64,000 nt of DNA, taken from NCBI RefSeq assembly GCF_011089895.1, contig NZ_JAANAT010000004.1, positions 660,841 to 724,840 on the forward strand, in the 5' to 3' direction. Of the stretch, positions 8,365 to 17,836 are shown in pieces. The DNA is from Mucilaginibacter inviolabilis. Its GTDB lineage: Bacteria > Bacteroidota > Bacteroidia > Sphingobacteriales > Sphingobacteriaceae. The stretch's first letter is position 1. Every line of letters begins with the position of its first letter. A model generated the notes under the pieces. The model had not been told where the DNA came from. It saw only the letters and a program-made list of their open reading frames with translations, and searched no databases. The position numbers were made by a program, and so were the translations under genes.

Positions 8365-9270
8365 TTATAGGTTTAATGAATTTTTGGTGAATTTGTCAGC
8401 TACTACCAGTTCTTTGCTGCCTTGGGTATACTTATAAAAGCCATTTCCTGATTTTGCACCCAAATGGCCTGCTGTTACCATATTCACCAATAACGGACAA
8501 GGTGCATATTTTTGATTGCCAAAGCCATCGTATAATACCTTTAAAATAGCCAGACAGACATCAAGCCCTATAAAATCGGCCAATTGTAAAGGGCCCATGG
8601 GGTGAGCCATGCCCAGTTTCATCACGGTATCAATCTCTTCAACACCGGCAACCCCTTCATATAACGTATAAATAGCCTCGTTAATCATTGGCATTAAGAT
8701 CCGGTTGGCCACAAAGCCGGGGTAGTCATTTACTTCAACCGGGTCTTTGCCTAATGTTTTGGATAATTGCATTACGGTTTGAGTAACATAATCGGTAGTA
8801 GCATAACCTCTGATCACTTCTACCAGTTTCATTACCGGTACGGGGTTCATGAAATGCATGCCTATCACATTGCCCGGATTTTTAGTAACTGCAGCAATTT
8901 GGGTAATGGATATGGACGATGTATTGGAGGCGAGGATCACTTTATCACCACAAATATCGCTGAGCTGCCTGAATAACTTCAATTTAATGTCCCTGTTCTC
9001 CGTAGCGGCCTCTATAACCAGATCAGCATTCGCCACTCCCTGTTGCAAATCGGTGTAAGTCTTAATACGACTAAGCGTATCATTTTTTAATTGTTCATCT
9101 ATAGCCCCTTTTTTTAACTGGCGATCGAGATTGCTGGTGATGGTTTGTATAGCTTTATTTAAAGCGTCGGGGTTAATATCAACTAATGACACTTCAAAAT
9201 TATGCTGCGCAAAAGCATGGGCAATGCCATTGCCCATTGTTCCTGAACCTATTACGGTAATATTTTTCAT
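8365..9270 (-). CDS. 3-hydroxybutyryl/3-hydroxyacyl-CoA dehydrogenase
   Basis: 301-residue cytosolic NAD-dependent enzyme oxidising 3-hydroxyacyl-CoA to 3-oxoacyl-CoA in fatty-acid or butyrate metabolism. The Rossmann motif IGSGTMGNGIAHAF is at residues 6-19. The catalytic His lies in VIGMHFMNPVPVMKLVEVI, followed by FVANRILMPMINEAI and the C-terminal helical domain with HPMGPLQLADFIGLDV. The length is typical of the single-domain form (Hbd/PaaH). No thiolase or crotonase lies beside it, so the pathway cannot be deduced. Confidence 0.92.
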   Translation of the reverse strand: MKNITVIGSGTMGNGIAHAFAQHNFEVSLVDINPDALNKAIQTITSNLDRQLKKGAIDEQLKNDTLSRIKTYTDLQQGVANADLVIEAATENRDIKLKLFRQLSDICGDKVILASNTSSISITQIAAVTKNPGNVIGMHFMNPVPVMKLVEVIRGYATTDYVTQTVMQLSKTLGKDPVEVNDYPGFVANRILMPMINEAIYTLYEGVAGVEEIDTVMKLGMAHPMGPLQLADFIGLDVCLAILKVLYDGFGNQKYAPCPLLVNMVTAGHLGAKSGNGFYKYTQGSKELVVADKFTKNSLNL

Positions 9271-9625
9271 GCTGATGTGAGGTTATATATTGCTTTAAAA
9301 CGATAAGCTAAAGTGGCGTAAATTATTTATTTGACAAAATACCTTCAGGTACCTGGATGATGATTGCTGTATTTATTAATAGTAGTGAAGTTTAATAGCC
9401 CAAATAGGAATAAATAATGTTGTTAGTTGTTGTAAATGAGTTTATTGCCGGTTAATTATATCCAAGGAAATAAGAGAATATTTCAATGATAACTAGGTAA
9501 TAATGTTAATAAAGTAGTCATTTTATTGTAAAATGTCATTTACTATGTAACAATCATATGTTACTAAATACAAAATTCATACTTTCATCACAATTAATTT
9601 ATATAAAAACTAAAACAAAAAAAGT
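9271..9625. promoter_or_regulatory. 355-base regulatory gap before the first SusC gene
   Basis: No gene is supported here. Two dyads stand out on the SusC side: CATTTTA-TTG-TAAAATG at 9519-9535 and GTAACA-N6-TGTTAC at 9547-9564. The second has the N6 spacing of Crp-family sites. A regulator is not identified. Confidence 0.35.
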
Positions 9626-12600
9626 ATGAAGAAAACATTACTCTTGTTTTTTGTCTTAAGTATTATTTCACTAAATGGTGTATTTGCTCAGGTCAGAAAA
9701 ATTACTGGAAAGGTATCAAGCGCTGACGATGGATTGCCATTATCAGGGGTCTCTGTTAAAATTCAAGGTACTGACCGGGGTGTACAAACCAACGCTAATG
9801 GTGTGTATACCATTAGTGCTGCATCTGGCGAAAATTCGTTGGTATTTAGTTTTATTGGATACAACACACTAACTGTTAAAGCGGGTTCATCGCAAAAAAT
9901 TGATGTAAAATTGGATCTCGTTAACAAACAATTAACAGAAGTTGTTGTGGTGGCTTATGGAACATCCAAGAAAGAAGCTTTAACAGGTTCGGTAGCTACT
10001 ATTAATAAAGATGCGTTGGCGCAAAGAACGTTAACCAATGTTAATAATGCATTACAAGGTGCCGCCCCTGGTATACAGGTAACAGCGGGTAGCGGTCAAC
10101 CGGGTGCTACAGGATCTGTCAGAATTCGTGGAATTGGATCTATAAATGCTTCAAGTGAGCCTTTATATGTAGTGGATGGTTCGGTATATGACCTTGGTAT
10201 AGGAAATTTAAATGTTAATGATATTGATAACATATCTGTATTAAAAGATGCGTCGGCGTCGGCATTATATGGTTCAAGGGCAGCAAATGGTGTAGTTATT
10301 ATTACCACACTGAAAGGTAAAAAAGGACATGACCAGTTAAACTTAAATATTAACCAGGGTATAAGCTCAAGAGGGGTGCCTGAGTATGACCGGGTTAATG
10401 CTCAACAATATTATCCATTAGCATGGCAAGCCTATAAAAATAGCCTTGTTTACCCCGCAAGTGGTACGGGTATCAGTGCTGCTGACGCTGCAACAAAAGC
10501 TTCAGGAGCGATAAAAGGCCTATTAGGTTATAATCCTTTTAACGTAGCGGATAATAGTATAGTAGGAACGGATGGTAAGCTTAATCCTGATGCTAAGCTT
10601 TTATACAATGATTTTGATTGGTATGCCCCATTGAAGCGTACCGGCAAAAGAACCGATGCTAATTTAAATTACAGCGGCGCTACAGATAAAAACGATTATT
10701 TCTTATCCTTGGGTTATTTAAATGATAAGGGATATATACAGAAGTCTGATTATGAAAGATTTACTGGTAGATTAAGTTTAAATGCCAGACCTGTGAAATG
10801 GTTTAAAACCGGACTTAACCTGGCAGGAAATATTACCAAGTCGAATCAGGCAAGTGGTATTGGTACTACAGCCTACAATAACATTTTTAGTTTTGCACGT
10901 GGTATAGGACCCATATACCCGGTATACGTTCATGATGCAAGCGGGGCATTTGTTTTAGATGCAAATGGCAACAAAGTTTATGATCTTGGCGCCGCCCGCC
11001 CGGCCGGTGCAAGTAATGGCAGGCATGTGGTTGAAGAAACATTGTTAAATAACAACCTATTTAAACGTAATGTTCTGAGTGCCCGTACTTATGGTGAAAT
11101 ATCCTTTTTGAAAGATTTTAAGTTTACTCCAAGTGCTAACGTTGATATTGATAATTATGATGCATCAACCTATGATAACAAAATAGTAGGCGACGGTGCA
11201 CCTGGTGGCCGGGCTTCTGTAAGTGCATCTACAACCACGTCATATACTATCAACCAGATATTGAGTTATAATAAAAACCTTGACAAGCATAGCATTAGCG
11301 CAATAGCCGGTCATGAAAATTACCAGTATCAATACAAATACCTTACAGGCTCACGCAATACCCAGGTTGTTGACGGCATTACCGAACTGGCAAACTTTAC
11401 AACTACCAGTAACTTAAACTCATATACTGATGTTTATAAATTAGAGTCTTATTTTTCACAGGTAAATTACAACTATGATAGTAAGTATTTTTTAAACGGA
11501 AGTTATCGTGCCGATGGTTCATCCAAGTTTTCAAAACAAAACAGATGGGGTAATTTCTTTTCGGTAGGTGGCGCATGGTTAGTAAGTGCTGAGAACTTTT
11601 TAAATAATGTTAGCTGGCTTAATTATTTAAAGCTGCGTGCTTCTTACGGTTCTGTTGGTAACGATAAACTGCTTGATGTGAATAGTAATGAAACTTACTA
11701 TAACTACCAGTCGCTTTATAACCTGAACAATAACAATGCTTCGGAGCCTGGTTTATTATTATATAGTTTGCCAACTCCTAACCTGAAGTGGGAAACCAAT
11801 TACTCCACTGATATCGCAGTAGAGTATGGAATGTTTAAAAATAGATTACATGGTACAGTTGAGGTTTTTAACAGAAAATCAAGTAATTTACTATTTGCTG
11901 TTCCTCTTCCTGTATCTTCTGGGGTAGGTACTATTGCAAAAAACATCGGCTCTATGTATAATAAGGGTATCGAAGTTCAGATTGCCGGCGATATAGTAAA
12001 AAGTAGGAATTTCAAATGGGATGCAACTTTAAACTGGTCGATTATCAAAAATAGGATCACCAAAATGCCTGACGGACAACCAACTATCATTACCGGTACC
12101 AAGCAATTAGCTATTGGCCATTCTATTTATGATTACTGGTTACGTCAATGGGGTGGGGTTGATCCTTCGGATGGTTCTTCTTTGTACGTTAGAGACAAAA
12201 GTATAGCCGTAGGTAATCCTGCGCAAAGCCGTACCATTAATGGTGTCGATTATACAACTAATCCCAATAATGCTTTATTTGCTTATTCGGGCTCGGCCAT
12301 ACCAAAATACTTTGGAAGTTTCGCCAATAACTTTAGCTATAAGAACTTTGCACTGAGCTTCCTGATCAATTATTCTGTAGGTGGTAAAGTTTATGACAGT
12401 AATTATCAATCCTTAATGTCATACTCAAGTTATGGTGGCGCGCTGCATGTTGATGCGCTGAAAAGCTGGCAAAAACCAGGCGATGTTACTAATGTGCCCC
12501 GTATGGATATTGGTTTGTCAACCTATAATAATGCAACATCCAACCGCTTCCTGATTGATGCCTCCTACTTAAGCTTCAGACAGGCAACTTTTAGCTATAC

Positions 12601-12784
12601 CCTGCCTCAAAGCTGGGTGTCAAAAATTGATGTTCGTAATGCGCGGATATATGTAAGCGGCGAAAATCTTGGTTTAATTTCAAAACGTAAAGGTATGGAT
12701 CCAACCTATGCATACAGCGGAGTTTCGGCTAATGGTTATTCTCCAACACGTTTAGTTAGTCTTGGGTTAAATGTTGGATTCTAA
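9626..12784 (+). CDS. SusC/RagA-type TonB-dependent outer membrane transporter 1
   Basis: 1052 residues. Signal peptide ending near NGVFAQ (residue 22), a carboxypeptidase-D-regulatory-like domain (GKVSSADDGLPLSGVSVKI to about residue 110), the SusC hallmark TEVVVVAYGT before the plug, plug domain with PLYVVDGSVYD and ANGVVIITT, then the 22-strand barrel ending in an aromatic-rich LVSLGLNVGF. It imports an oligomeric nutrient with its SusD partner, driven by TonB. It has no N-terminal STN domain, and no sigma/FecR pair lies nearby, unlike the second SusC in this window. No glycosidase is adjacent, so the substrate is unknown. Confidence 0.95.
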   Translation: MKKTLLLFFVLSIISLNGVFAQVRKITGKVSSADDGLPLSGVSVKIQGTDRGVQTNANGVYTISAASGENSLVFSFIGYNTLTVKAGSSQKIDVKLDLVNKQLTEVVVVAYGTSKKEALTGSVATINKDALAQRTLTNVNNALQGAAPGIQVTAGSGQPGATGSVRIRGIGSINASSEPLYVVDGSVYDLGIGNLNVNDIDNISVLKDASASALYGSRAANGVVIITTLKGKKGHDQLNLNINQGISSRGVPEYDRVNAQQYYPLAWQAYKNSLVYPASGTGISAADAATKASGAIKGLLGYNPFNVADNSIVGTDGKLNPDAKLLYNDFDWYAPLKRTGKRTDANLNYSGATDKNDYFLSLGYLNDKGYIQKSDYERFTGRLSLNARPVKWFKTGLNLAGNITKSNQASGIGTTAYNNIFSFARGIGPIYPVYVHDASGAFVLDANGNKVYDLGAARPAGASNGRHVVEETLLNNNLFKRNVLSARTYGEISFLKDFKFTPSANVDIDNYDASTYDNKIVGDGAPGGRASVSASTTTSYTINQILSYNKNLDKHSISAIAGHENYQYQYKYLTGSRNTQVVDGITELANFTTTSNLNSYTDVYKLESYFSQVNYNYDSKYFLNGSYRADGSSKFSKQNRWGNFFSVGGAWLVSAENFLNNVSWLNYLKLRASYGSVGNDKLLDVNSNETYYNYQSLYNLNNNNASEPGLLLYSLPTPNLKWETNYSTDIAVEYGMFKNRLHGTVEVFNRKSSNLLFAVPLPVSSGVGTIAKNIGSMYNKGIEVQIAGDIVKSRNFKWDATLNWSIIKNRITKMPDGQPTIITGTKQLAIGHSIYDYWLRQWGGVDPSDGSSLYVRDKSIAVGNPAQSRTINGVDYTTNPNNALFAYSGSAIPKYFGSFANNFSYKNFALSFLINYSVGGKVYDSNYQSLMSYSSYGGALHVDALKSWQKPGDVTNVPRMDIGLSTYNNATSNRFLIDASYLSFRQATFSYTLPQSWVSKIDVRNARIYVSGENLGLISKRKGMDPTYAYSGVSANGYSPTRLVSLGLNVGF

Positions 12785-12797
12785 AAGGAAGTTTAAT

Positions 12798-14285
12798 ATG
12801 AAAAAGTTAAAATATATATTCTTACCACTAATTTTTGTGGCATTAAGTATTACCGCTTGTAAAAAAAGCTATCTGGAAACAGCGCCTACAAGTCAGGTTG
12901 ATAATTCTGGTGTTTTTACAACTACTACTAATGCGATGGCAGCATTAAACGGAATTCACCGTTCTTTATATACACAATATAATAATACACAAAACCAGGG
13001 TGGGGAAAGTGGTATTATGATCGATCTGGACATGCTTGGTGAAGATCTTGTGAATACAAGTGCAGGCAACGGATGGTTTAACAATATGTACAAATGGATC
13101 TCGCACAGGAGTGCTACCTCCATTGATGATAAATTTCCCTACCAGTTTTATTATCAAATTATTGTTAATGCTAACTTTATAATTGAAAAAGTAGGAGGTG
13201 CAACAGGCCCACAGGCCGACAAAGACCTAATAAAGGCGGAAGCGTTATGTTACCGCGCTTGGGCTCATTTTGTATTGGTACAGCTTTATGGTAAACGATA
13301 CGACAGTGCTGGTAATAATACACAACCGGGAGTGCCAATATTAACTACAAGTACAATTACTCCGCAACCACGTGCCACTGTTGAGGCTGTTTATACTCAG
13401 ATAAATAAGGATATTGATGATGCCGTGGCCTTATTTGCTACTGCTACCGCCAGCCCTAATAAATCACATTTCAGCATTAATGTTGCTAAGGGTTTAAGGG
13501 CCAGAATTGCTCTTACTCAAGGCAACTGGGCTAAAGCAGCACAAAATGCATCTGAGGCCAAAGCCGGACTTTCGTTGATGAGCAACGCCGATTATACCGC
13601 AGGATTTAATGATTATAAAAATGTTGAATGGATGTGGGGAAGCCATCAGGTTGAAGATCAGACACAGTATTTCTATTCATTCTTTGCCTATATGTCGGCA
13701 AACTACAACTCTAGTAATATCAGGGCCAATCCTAAAGCTATCAATTCATTGCTTTATGATCAGATAGCAGCTACCGATATCCGGAAAACATTATGGGATC
13801 CAACCGGTAAAAACACAGCATTTCCTATTCCTACTTCTACAAGTACAAGAGCTAAATACATGAACAGAAAGTTTTTAGTTGCCGGTACAACCAGTATTGG
13901 CGATGTACCTCATATGCGTGTAGCCGAAATGTATCTGATCGAAGCAGAAGCGCGTGCAAAAGCAGGAGAAACGGCCAATGCACAAGCTGTACTTTACACC
14001 TTAGCTAAAAACAGAAACCCCGGTTATGTACAGTCTACTAATACAGGTGATGCCTTAATTAATGAGATCCTCATTCAACGAAGAGTTGAGTTGTGGGGCG
14101 AGGGTTTCCGCTTTTTAGATTTAAAGCGTCTTAACCTGCCATTAGACAGGAAGAACTCAAACCATACTACTGCTTTAGCACAAACACTAAGTGAGGTTGT
14201 TGGTGATGTAAGATGGCAATGGCTTATTCCTCAGGATGAGATCAATGCTAACCCGGCAATTGGGCCTTCAGGTCAAAATCCATAA
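12798..14285 (+). CDS. SusD/RagB-type nutrient-binding lipoprotein 1
   Basis: 495 residues starting MKKLKY. Lipobox SITAC puts the lipidated Cys at residue 21, so it caps the SusC barrel at the cell surface. Family features: early KKSYLETAPTSQV, TPR-like helices with AEALCYRAWAHFVLVQLYG, later MRVAEMYLIEAEARAKAG and the C-terminal ILIQRRVELWGEGFRFLDLKR. I chose the ATG at 12798, since AGGA lies 8 bases upstream and the signal peptide begins there. The upstream ATG at 12771 overlaps the SusC end. Translational coupling with SusC is likely because only 13 bases separate them. Confidence 0.95.
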   Translation: MKKLKYIFLPLIFVALSITACKKSYLETAPTSQVDNSGVFTTTTNAMAALNGIHRSLYTQYNNTQNQGGESGIMIDLDMLGEDLVNTSAGNGWFNNMYKWISHRSATSIDDKFPYQFYYQIIVNANFIIEKVGGATGPQADKDLIKAEALCYRAWAHFVLVQLYGKRYDSAGNNTQPGVPILTTSTITPQPRATVEAVYTQINKDIDDAVALFATATASPNKSHFSINVAKGLRARIALTQGNWAKAAQNASEAKAGLSLMSNADYTAGFNDYKNVEWMWGSHQVEDQTQYFYSFFAYMSANYNSSNIRANPKAINSLLYDQIAATDIRKTLWDPTGKNTAFPIPTSTSTRAKYMNRKFLVAGTTSIGDVPHMRVAEMYLIEAEARAKAGETANAQAVLYTLAKNRNPGYVQSTNTGDALINEILIQRRVELWGEGFRFLDLKRLNLPLDRKNSNHTTALAQTLSEVVGDVRWQWLIPQDEINANPAIGPSGQNP

Positions 14286-14297
14286 TTTATTTCGCAA

Positions 14298-14340
14298 TAA
14301 AAAAAGCCGTATCCTATTTAATAGGATACGGCTTTTTTTA
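14298..14340. terminator. Terminator of the first susCD operon
   Basis: Stem AAGCCGTATCCTATT (14304-14318) pairs with AATAGGATACGGCTT (14319-14333 region) and is flanked by an A run and T7. It is bidirectional and also faces the end of bioD. Confidence 0.9.
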
Positions 14341-14374
14341 TTCATAATGCAGAGAGTCAACGTTTGAAATTGTA

Positions 14375-14992
14375 TTACAATACAATGTAATTACCTGCTT
14401 CAATTATTGTTTTGGGGTTAATGTTATCAAAAGAGGGTACATGTCCAAGCTCTGTTACCCCTGAGTAATTGAGAATAAATGTTTTTGAATAGATGTCCTT
14501 ATCTCCATTAAATACAATGCCCATTACGGGTATATCATATTGTTTGAGCATACTAAGCGATAGCAGGGTATGATTGATACTACCCAGGTAATTTTGTGAT
14601 ACCAGTATCACCCGCGCATTTAATTGTTTGATCAGGTCAATGATTAATCCATTGTCATTCAATGGAACCATTAGTCCCCCGGCGCCTTCAATAACCAATT
14701 GATTATGGGTTTGTGGGGGAATGATACTTTTGATATCTATTACAATCTTATCAATCGCAGCCGATTTATGTGGCGAAAAAGGCTGTGTTAAACGATAAGC
14801 CTCGGGGTAAAAACGGGTGGTTTTGTTTGATATAAGGCTCTGTACTTTTAAAGTGTCGCTGTTATCCAGGTCTCCGGATTGTATGGGCTTCCAATAATCG
14901 GCTTTCAGTTTTTCTGTTACAATGGCCGAAATAATCGTTTTACCAACCCCGGTGCCTATGCCGGTAATGAATATGGGTTGTTTATCAGGCAT
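14375..14992 (-). CDS. bioD: Dethiobiotin synthase
   Basis: 205-residue cytosolic ATP-dependent enzyme that closes the ureido ring from 7,8-diaminopelargonate and CO2 to give dethiobiotin. The P-loop GIGTGVGKTIISAIV is at residues 11-25, WKPIQSGD follows, and the LVIEGAGGLMVPLN motif is central. Slightly short but complete. Its start overlaps the bioF end by 8 bases, so the two are translated from one message. bioA and bioB are not in the window. Confidence 0.93.
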   Translation of the reverse strand: MPDKQPIFITGIGTGVGKTIISAIVTEKLKADYWKPIQSGDLDNSDTLKVQSLISNKTTRFYPEAYRLTQPFSPHKSAAIDKIVIDIKSIIPPQTHNQLVIEGAGGLMVPLNDNGLIIDLIKQLNARVILVSQNYLGSINHTLLSLSMLKQYDIPVMGIVFNGDKDIYSKTFILNYSGVTELGHVPSFDNINPKTIIEAGNYIVL

Positions 14993-16112
14993 TTATAAAT
15001 TGGTTAATAATGGTGGCAAGTTTGTTTATATCACTGGCTGTATTAAACGAGTGCAGACATATTCGTATTCTTTCGGTTCCGACTGCAACAGTTGGACTAA
15101 CTATAGCTCTAACATCAAACCCTTTATTTTGCAAAATGTTTGCTATTTCACGGGCTTTGTCATTGTTCCTGAATACGATGCATTGAATAGAACTATCGCT
15201 ATTTAATAGCGGATACGTGCTTTCCTGCTTAATTTGTTCTTTAAACAGCTTGATATTGTTTTTAAGACTAATAATCTCCTCTTCTGCACTATTTAATAGT
15301 CTGTAAGCCATTTTTATGGAAGCCAGCTGATGAAAGGAAGCAGAGGTTGTATAAATAAATGAGCGGGCAAAATTGGTCAGGTATTGTCTTAATATATCGC
15401 TGCCCAACATAATGGCACCATGGCCGCCCAGTGCTTTACCAAATGTAACTAATGACGCGAACACCCTGTTTGATAAACCAAGTTCTGTTACCAGGCCCAA
15501 AGGATGTAAACCTACAGCGTGAGCTTCGTCAACAATTAAGTGTGCACCGTACTTTTCGGTGATGTTTAATATATCTAATAATGGGGGAGTGTCCCCGTCC
15601 ATGGAGTAAATGCTCTCTACTACCACGTAACAGTTTCCTTTAGCTAATTTTAGTTTAGCTTCCAGGCTTTCGATGTCGTTATGTTTAAAGCTGTAGCGAT
15701 TGGCATAGCTTAACCTGGCACCATCAATGGCCGAAGCATGGATCAGTTCATCCAATATAATAGTATCGCCCCGTTGCGCCAGTGATGACAATAAACCCAG
15801 GTTAGCATCGTATCCTGAATTAAAAAGAAGACCGGCCGGGTATTGATGATGAGCAGCTATAATTTTTTCCAGGTCTTCGGCATATTGTAAATTGCCAGAT
15901 AATAACCGTGAGCCGGTTGAGCCATTTAAACTATGCGGATGATTTTGTACTTCCTGATCAATGAGGTGTTTTAAGATTGCCGACCGTGCAAAGCCGAGAT
16001 AATCATTTGAACAAAAATCAATAAGAGCACTTTCAGGTTTTAACGTCCTGTAAGCGCCCGATGATTTTCTTTCATCCAGTTTCTTTTTTAGATGTATTTC
16101 TGCAGCCGTCAA
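14985..16112 (-). CDS. bioF: 8-amino-7-oxononanoate synthase
   Basis: 375-residue PLP enzyme of the alpha-oxoamine synthase family that condenses pimeloyl thioester with alanine in biotin synthesis. Marks: DFCSNDYLGFA (about residues 32-42), NGSTGSRLLSGN, the DEAHAVGLHPLG loop and the PLP lysine in VTFGKALGGHGAIM. C-terminal IRICLHSFNT is typical. It is the first gene of the bioF-bioD pair. Start taken at the first ATG before MTAAEIHLKKKL. Confidence 0.94.
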   Translation of the reverse strand: MTAAEIHLKKKLDERKSSGAYRTLKPESALIDFCSNDYLGFARSAILKHLIDQEVQNHPHSLNGSTGSRLLSGNLQYAEDLEKIIAAHHQYPAGLLFNSGYDANLGLLSSLAQRGDTIILDELIHASAIDGARLSYANRYSFKHNDIESLEAKLKLAKGNCYVVVESIYSMDGDTPPLLDILNITEKYGAHLIVDEAHAVGLHPLGLVTELGLSNRVFASLVTFGKALGGHGAIMLGSDILRQYLTNFARSFIYTTSASFHQLASIKMAYRLLNSAEEEIISLKNNIKLFKEQIKQESTYPLLNSDSSIQCIVFRNNDKAREIANILQNKGFDVRAIVSPTVAVGTERIRICLHSFNTASDINKLATIINQFINA

Positions 16113-16135
16113 ATGGAAATGATTTGTGCAAAAAT

Positions 16136-16164
16136 ATAAAAAGCGACTTAGCGCCGCTTTTTAT
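16136..16164. terminator. Hairpin between the Spy-like gene and bioF
   Basis: Stem AAAAAGCG (16138-16145) with CGCTTTTT (16155-16162). It lies just downstream of the minus-strand gene 16171-16542 and ahead of bioF. Confidence 0.6.
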
Positions 16165-16170
16165 TATCAA

Positions 16171-16542
16171 TTAATTTTGCGAGCCGCCTCCGCCGCCTTG
16201 TCTCATTCTGCCCATTCTTTCTTTCATCCAGGCATCATAAGCTGTTGCTTGTTCCGGAGTTAAAACTGCTTTGATCTTATCATTAGTTGCTTTCATCATC
16301 GGCATCATAGCGCTTCTCATTGCATCCCTGTCGCCATTGGCAGCTGTTCTTACGCTATCCATTTTGGTAGCCTGTTCTTTATATATGGCGGTTACTTTAG
16401 TGGTTTGATCGTCAGAAAGCTTGAGCTGTGTTTGCAGATCTTTAGCCCTGTCTTCCGGACTTTTTCTCATACCGCCACCTTGTGCACGGCTTACCGCTGA
16501 AATCCCGATGAGAAAACAGCACATTAACAACAATTTTTTCAT
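16171..16542 (-). CDS. Spy/CpxP-like periplasmic protein (DUF4890-type)
   Basis: 123 residues with a cleavable signal (MKKLLLMCCFLIGISAVSRAQ). The mature part is helical and charged, with two LTxxQ-type spots: LKLSDDQTTKV and AVLTPEQATAY. These are the LTXXQ marks of the Spy/CpxP-like family found widely in Bacteroidota. It ends in a Gly-rich tail. Family members bind unfolded proteins in the periplasm, but here that is only an inference. Single gene. Confidence 0.75.
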   Translation of the reverse strand: MKKLLLMCCFLIGISAVSRAQGGGMRKSPEDRAKDLQTQLKLSDDQTTKVTAIYKEQATKMDSVRTAANGDRDAMRSAMMPMMKATNDKIKAVLTPEQATAYDAWMKERMGRMRQGGGGGSQN

Positions 16543-16616
16543 AGCTTTTTAATTTATTACGTTTTATAATCTTAGGATAAAGATATATCGTAAAGGTTTA
16601 AATAAGCCGATGTAAC

Positions 16617-17393
16617 TTAATTGTTGCTTTGTTGTAAATTGGATATAGAGCGCTGCATTTGAGCCATCATACTGGTGAGGCTTTCCATCGTAGGCTCGGG
16701 AGTGGGTTGTGGTAACTGCGTGGAGATATAGCCTTTTGCTTTCCATATTTCCAGCACATCTTCTCCGTTTATTTCGTAAGGTTCGTAAACGGGATTATCG
16801 GATATCAGTTTGAGCTTTTTGTTTTCTTTAAATTTATTGCCGATGCGTTTATATACAACACCATCATTTTTGGATATCACGATATAAGTTTCGCCACTTT
16901 TAATATCAGCCCAGTTTTCCAGGTATTCGCCTATAATAATATCGCCCGATAATATAGGCAGCATCGAATCGCCTTTTATCTCAAAGGCCCGAAAGGTACC
17001 TTGTTTAAACATGGGCAGATAAAACTTAGGTAATTGAGATACATATTCCGGATCGGCATAGCCATTCAGATAACCCGCGCTTGCTTTGAGCGGTACCATT
17101 TCAATGTTCTCGTTATCTTCTTTATCAACAGAGATACTTAGTATACGCAGGTTGGCAGGATTGCCCTTGGGCTTAGGTGCCCATTTTTCATCGATGGTTT
17201 CGTTAATAAAGTCATCAATAGTAACGTCAAAAAATATTGCTAAAGTTTTTAGTAGTTCGTATTTGGGTTCGGCCCTTTCTTCTTCATATGCGCCTACTAA
17301 TGAACGTTTTATACCTAACTGATCGGCAAATTGTTGCTGGGTTAAACCCTTCTTTTTGCGGAGAAACTTAATATTTTGTGAAATTATTGACAT
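16617..17393 (-). CDS. XRE/S24 (LexA-like) self-cleaving regulator
   Basis: 258 residues. The N-terminal HTH_XRE domain (residues 5-60: FLRKKKGLTQQQFADQLGIK) binds DNA. The C-terminal S24 peptidase domain keeps all parts needed for self-cleavage: Ala106-Gly107 in LKASAGYLNG, Ser143 in GDSMLPILSG and Lys182 in VVYKRI. I chose the ATG at 17393, because the earlier ATG at 17435 would place the 17409-17428 palindrome inside the gene. It is divergent from the GIY-YIG gene, a pairing that suggests joint control. The trigger is unknown. SOS-like cleavage is an inference. Confidence 0.85.
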   Translation of the reverse strand: MSIISQNIKFLRKKKGLTQQQFADQLGIKRSLVGAYEEERAEPKYELLKTLAIFFDVTIDDFINETIDEKWAPKPKGNPANLRILSISVDKEDNENIEMVPLKASAGYLNGYADPEYVSQLPKFYLPMFKQGTFRAFEIKGDSMLPILSGDIIIGEYLENWADIKSGETYIVISKNDGVVYKRIGNKFKENKKLKLISDNPVYEPYEINGEDVLEIWKAKGYISTQLPQPTPEPTMESLTSMMAQMQRSISNLQQSNN

Positions 17394-17408
17394 AAAATTT
17401 GCATTTGC

Positions 17409-17428
17409 TAAAATTATTAGTAATTTTA
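17409..17428. promoter_or_regulatory. Operator-like palindrome between XRE/S24 and GIY-YIG genes
   Basis: TAAAATTA-TTAG-TAATTTTA has perfect 8-bp arms. A further half-like copy TTAGTAATAAA lies at 17440-17450. It sits 16 bases upstream of the chosen regulator start, a fitting place for autorepression. Confidence 0.5.
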
Positions 17429-17479
17429 TGCTCATAAAGTTAGTAATAAATATTGGTTCACCAAAATTTTTATCATAAA

Positions 17480-17836
17480 ATGAAACGTTTTGTATATATC
17501 ATCACCGACAGAAACAGGAAAAATCTTCACGTTGGTTTATGCTCAGATCTTGTAAAAACACTGCAATTTTATAGCGATATGCCCACTTTGTTTTTCGACA
17601 GCGCGCAGCAGCTTAACCGTTTGGTTTATTTTGAAGAGATCAACACCGAAGAGCAGGCTATGGAACGTTTTAAAGTAGTGAGTACCTACACACGCCCGCA
17701 AAAAGAAAAAATGATCAGACCTGTTAATCCTGATTGGGTAGATCTGACCATTGGCCTAAAATATGAAAGTGGGTTGCGTGTAAGGCCACAATTACGCCCA
17801 TCAGTAAATGCTAATCGCCGGGCGGTTACTTTTTAA
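17480..17836 (+). CDS. Degenerate GIY-YIG-superfamily protein
   Basis: 118 residues from the ATG at 17480. The fold is visible as VYIITDRNRKNLHVGLCSDL at residues 4-23, RLVYFEEINTEEQAMERFK in the middle and NPDWVDL near the end, the order seen in single-domain GIY-YIG nucleases. But YIG is HVG here, and the catalytic Arg that should follow (in SDLxxR) is missing (SDLVKTLQFY). It may therefore bind DNA without cutting it, or have lost nuclease action. It is divergent from the S24 regulator and overlaps the convergent msrB by 11 bases. Confidence 0.75.
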   Translation: MKRFVYIITDRNRKNLHVGLCSDLVKTLQFYSDMPTLFFDSAQQLNRLVYFEEINTEEQAMERFKVVSTYTRPQKEKMIRPVNPDWVDLTIGLKYESGLRVRPQLRPSVNANRRAVTF

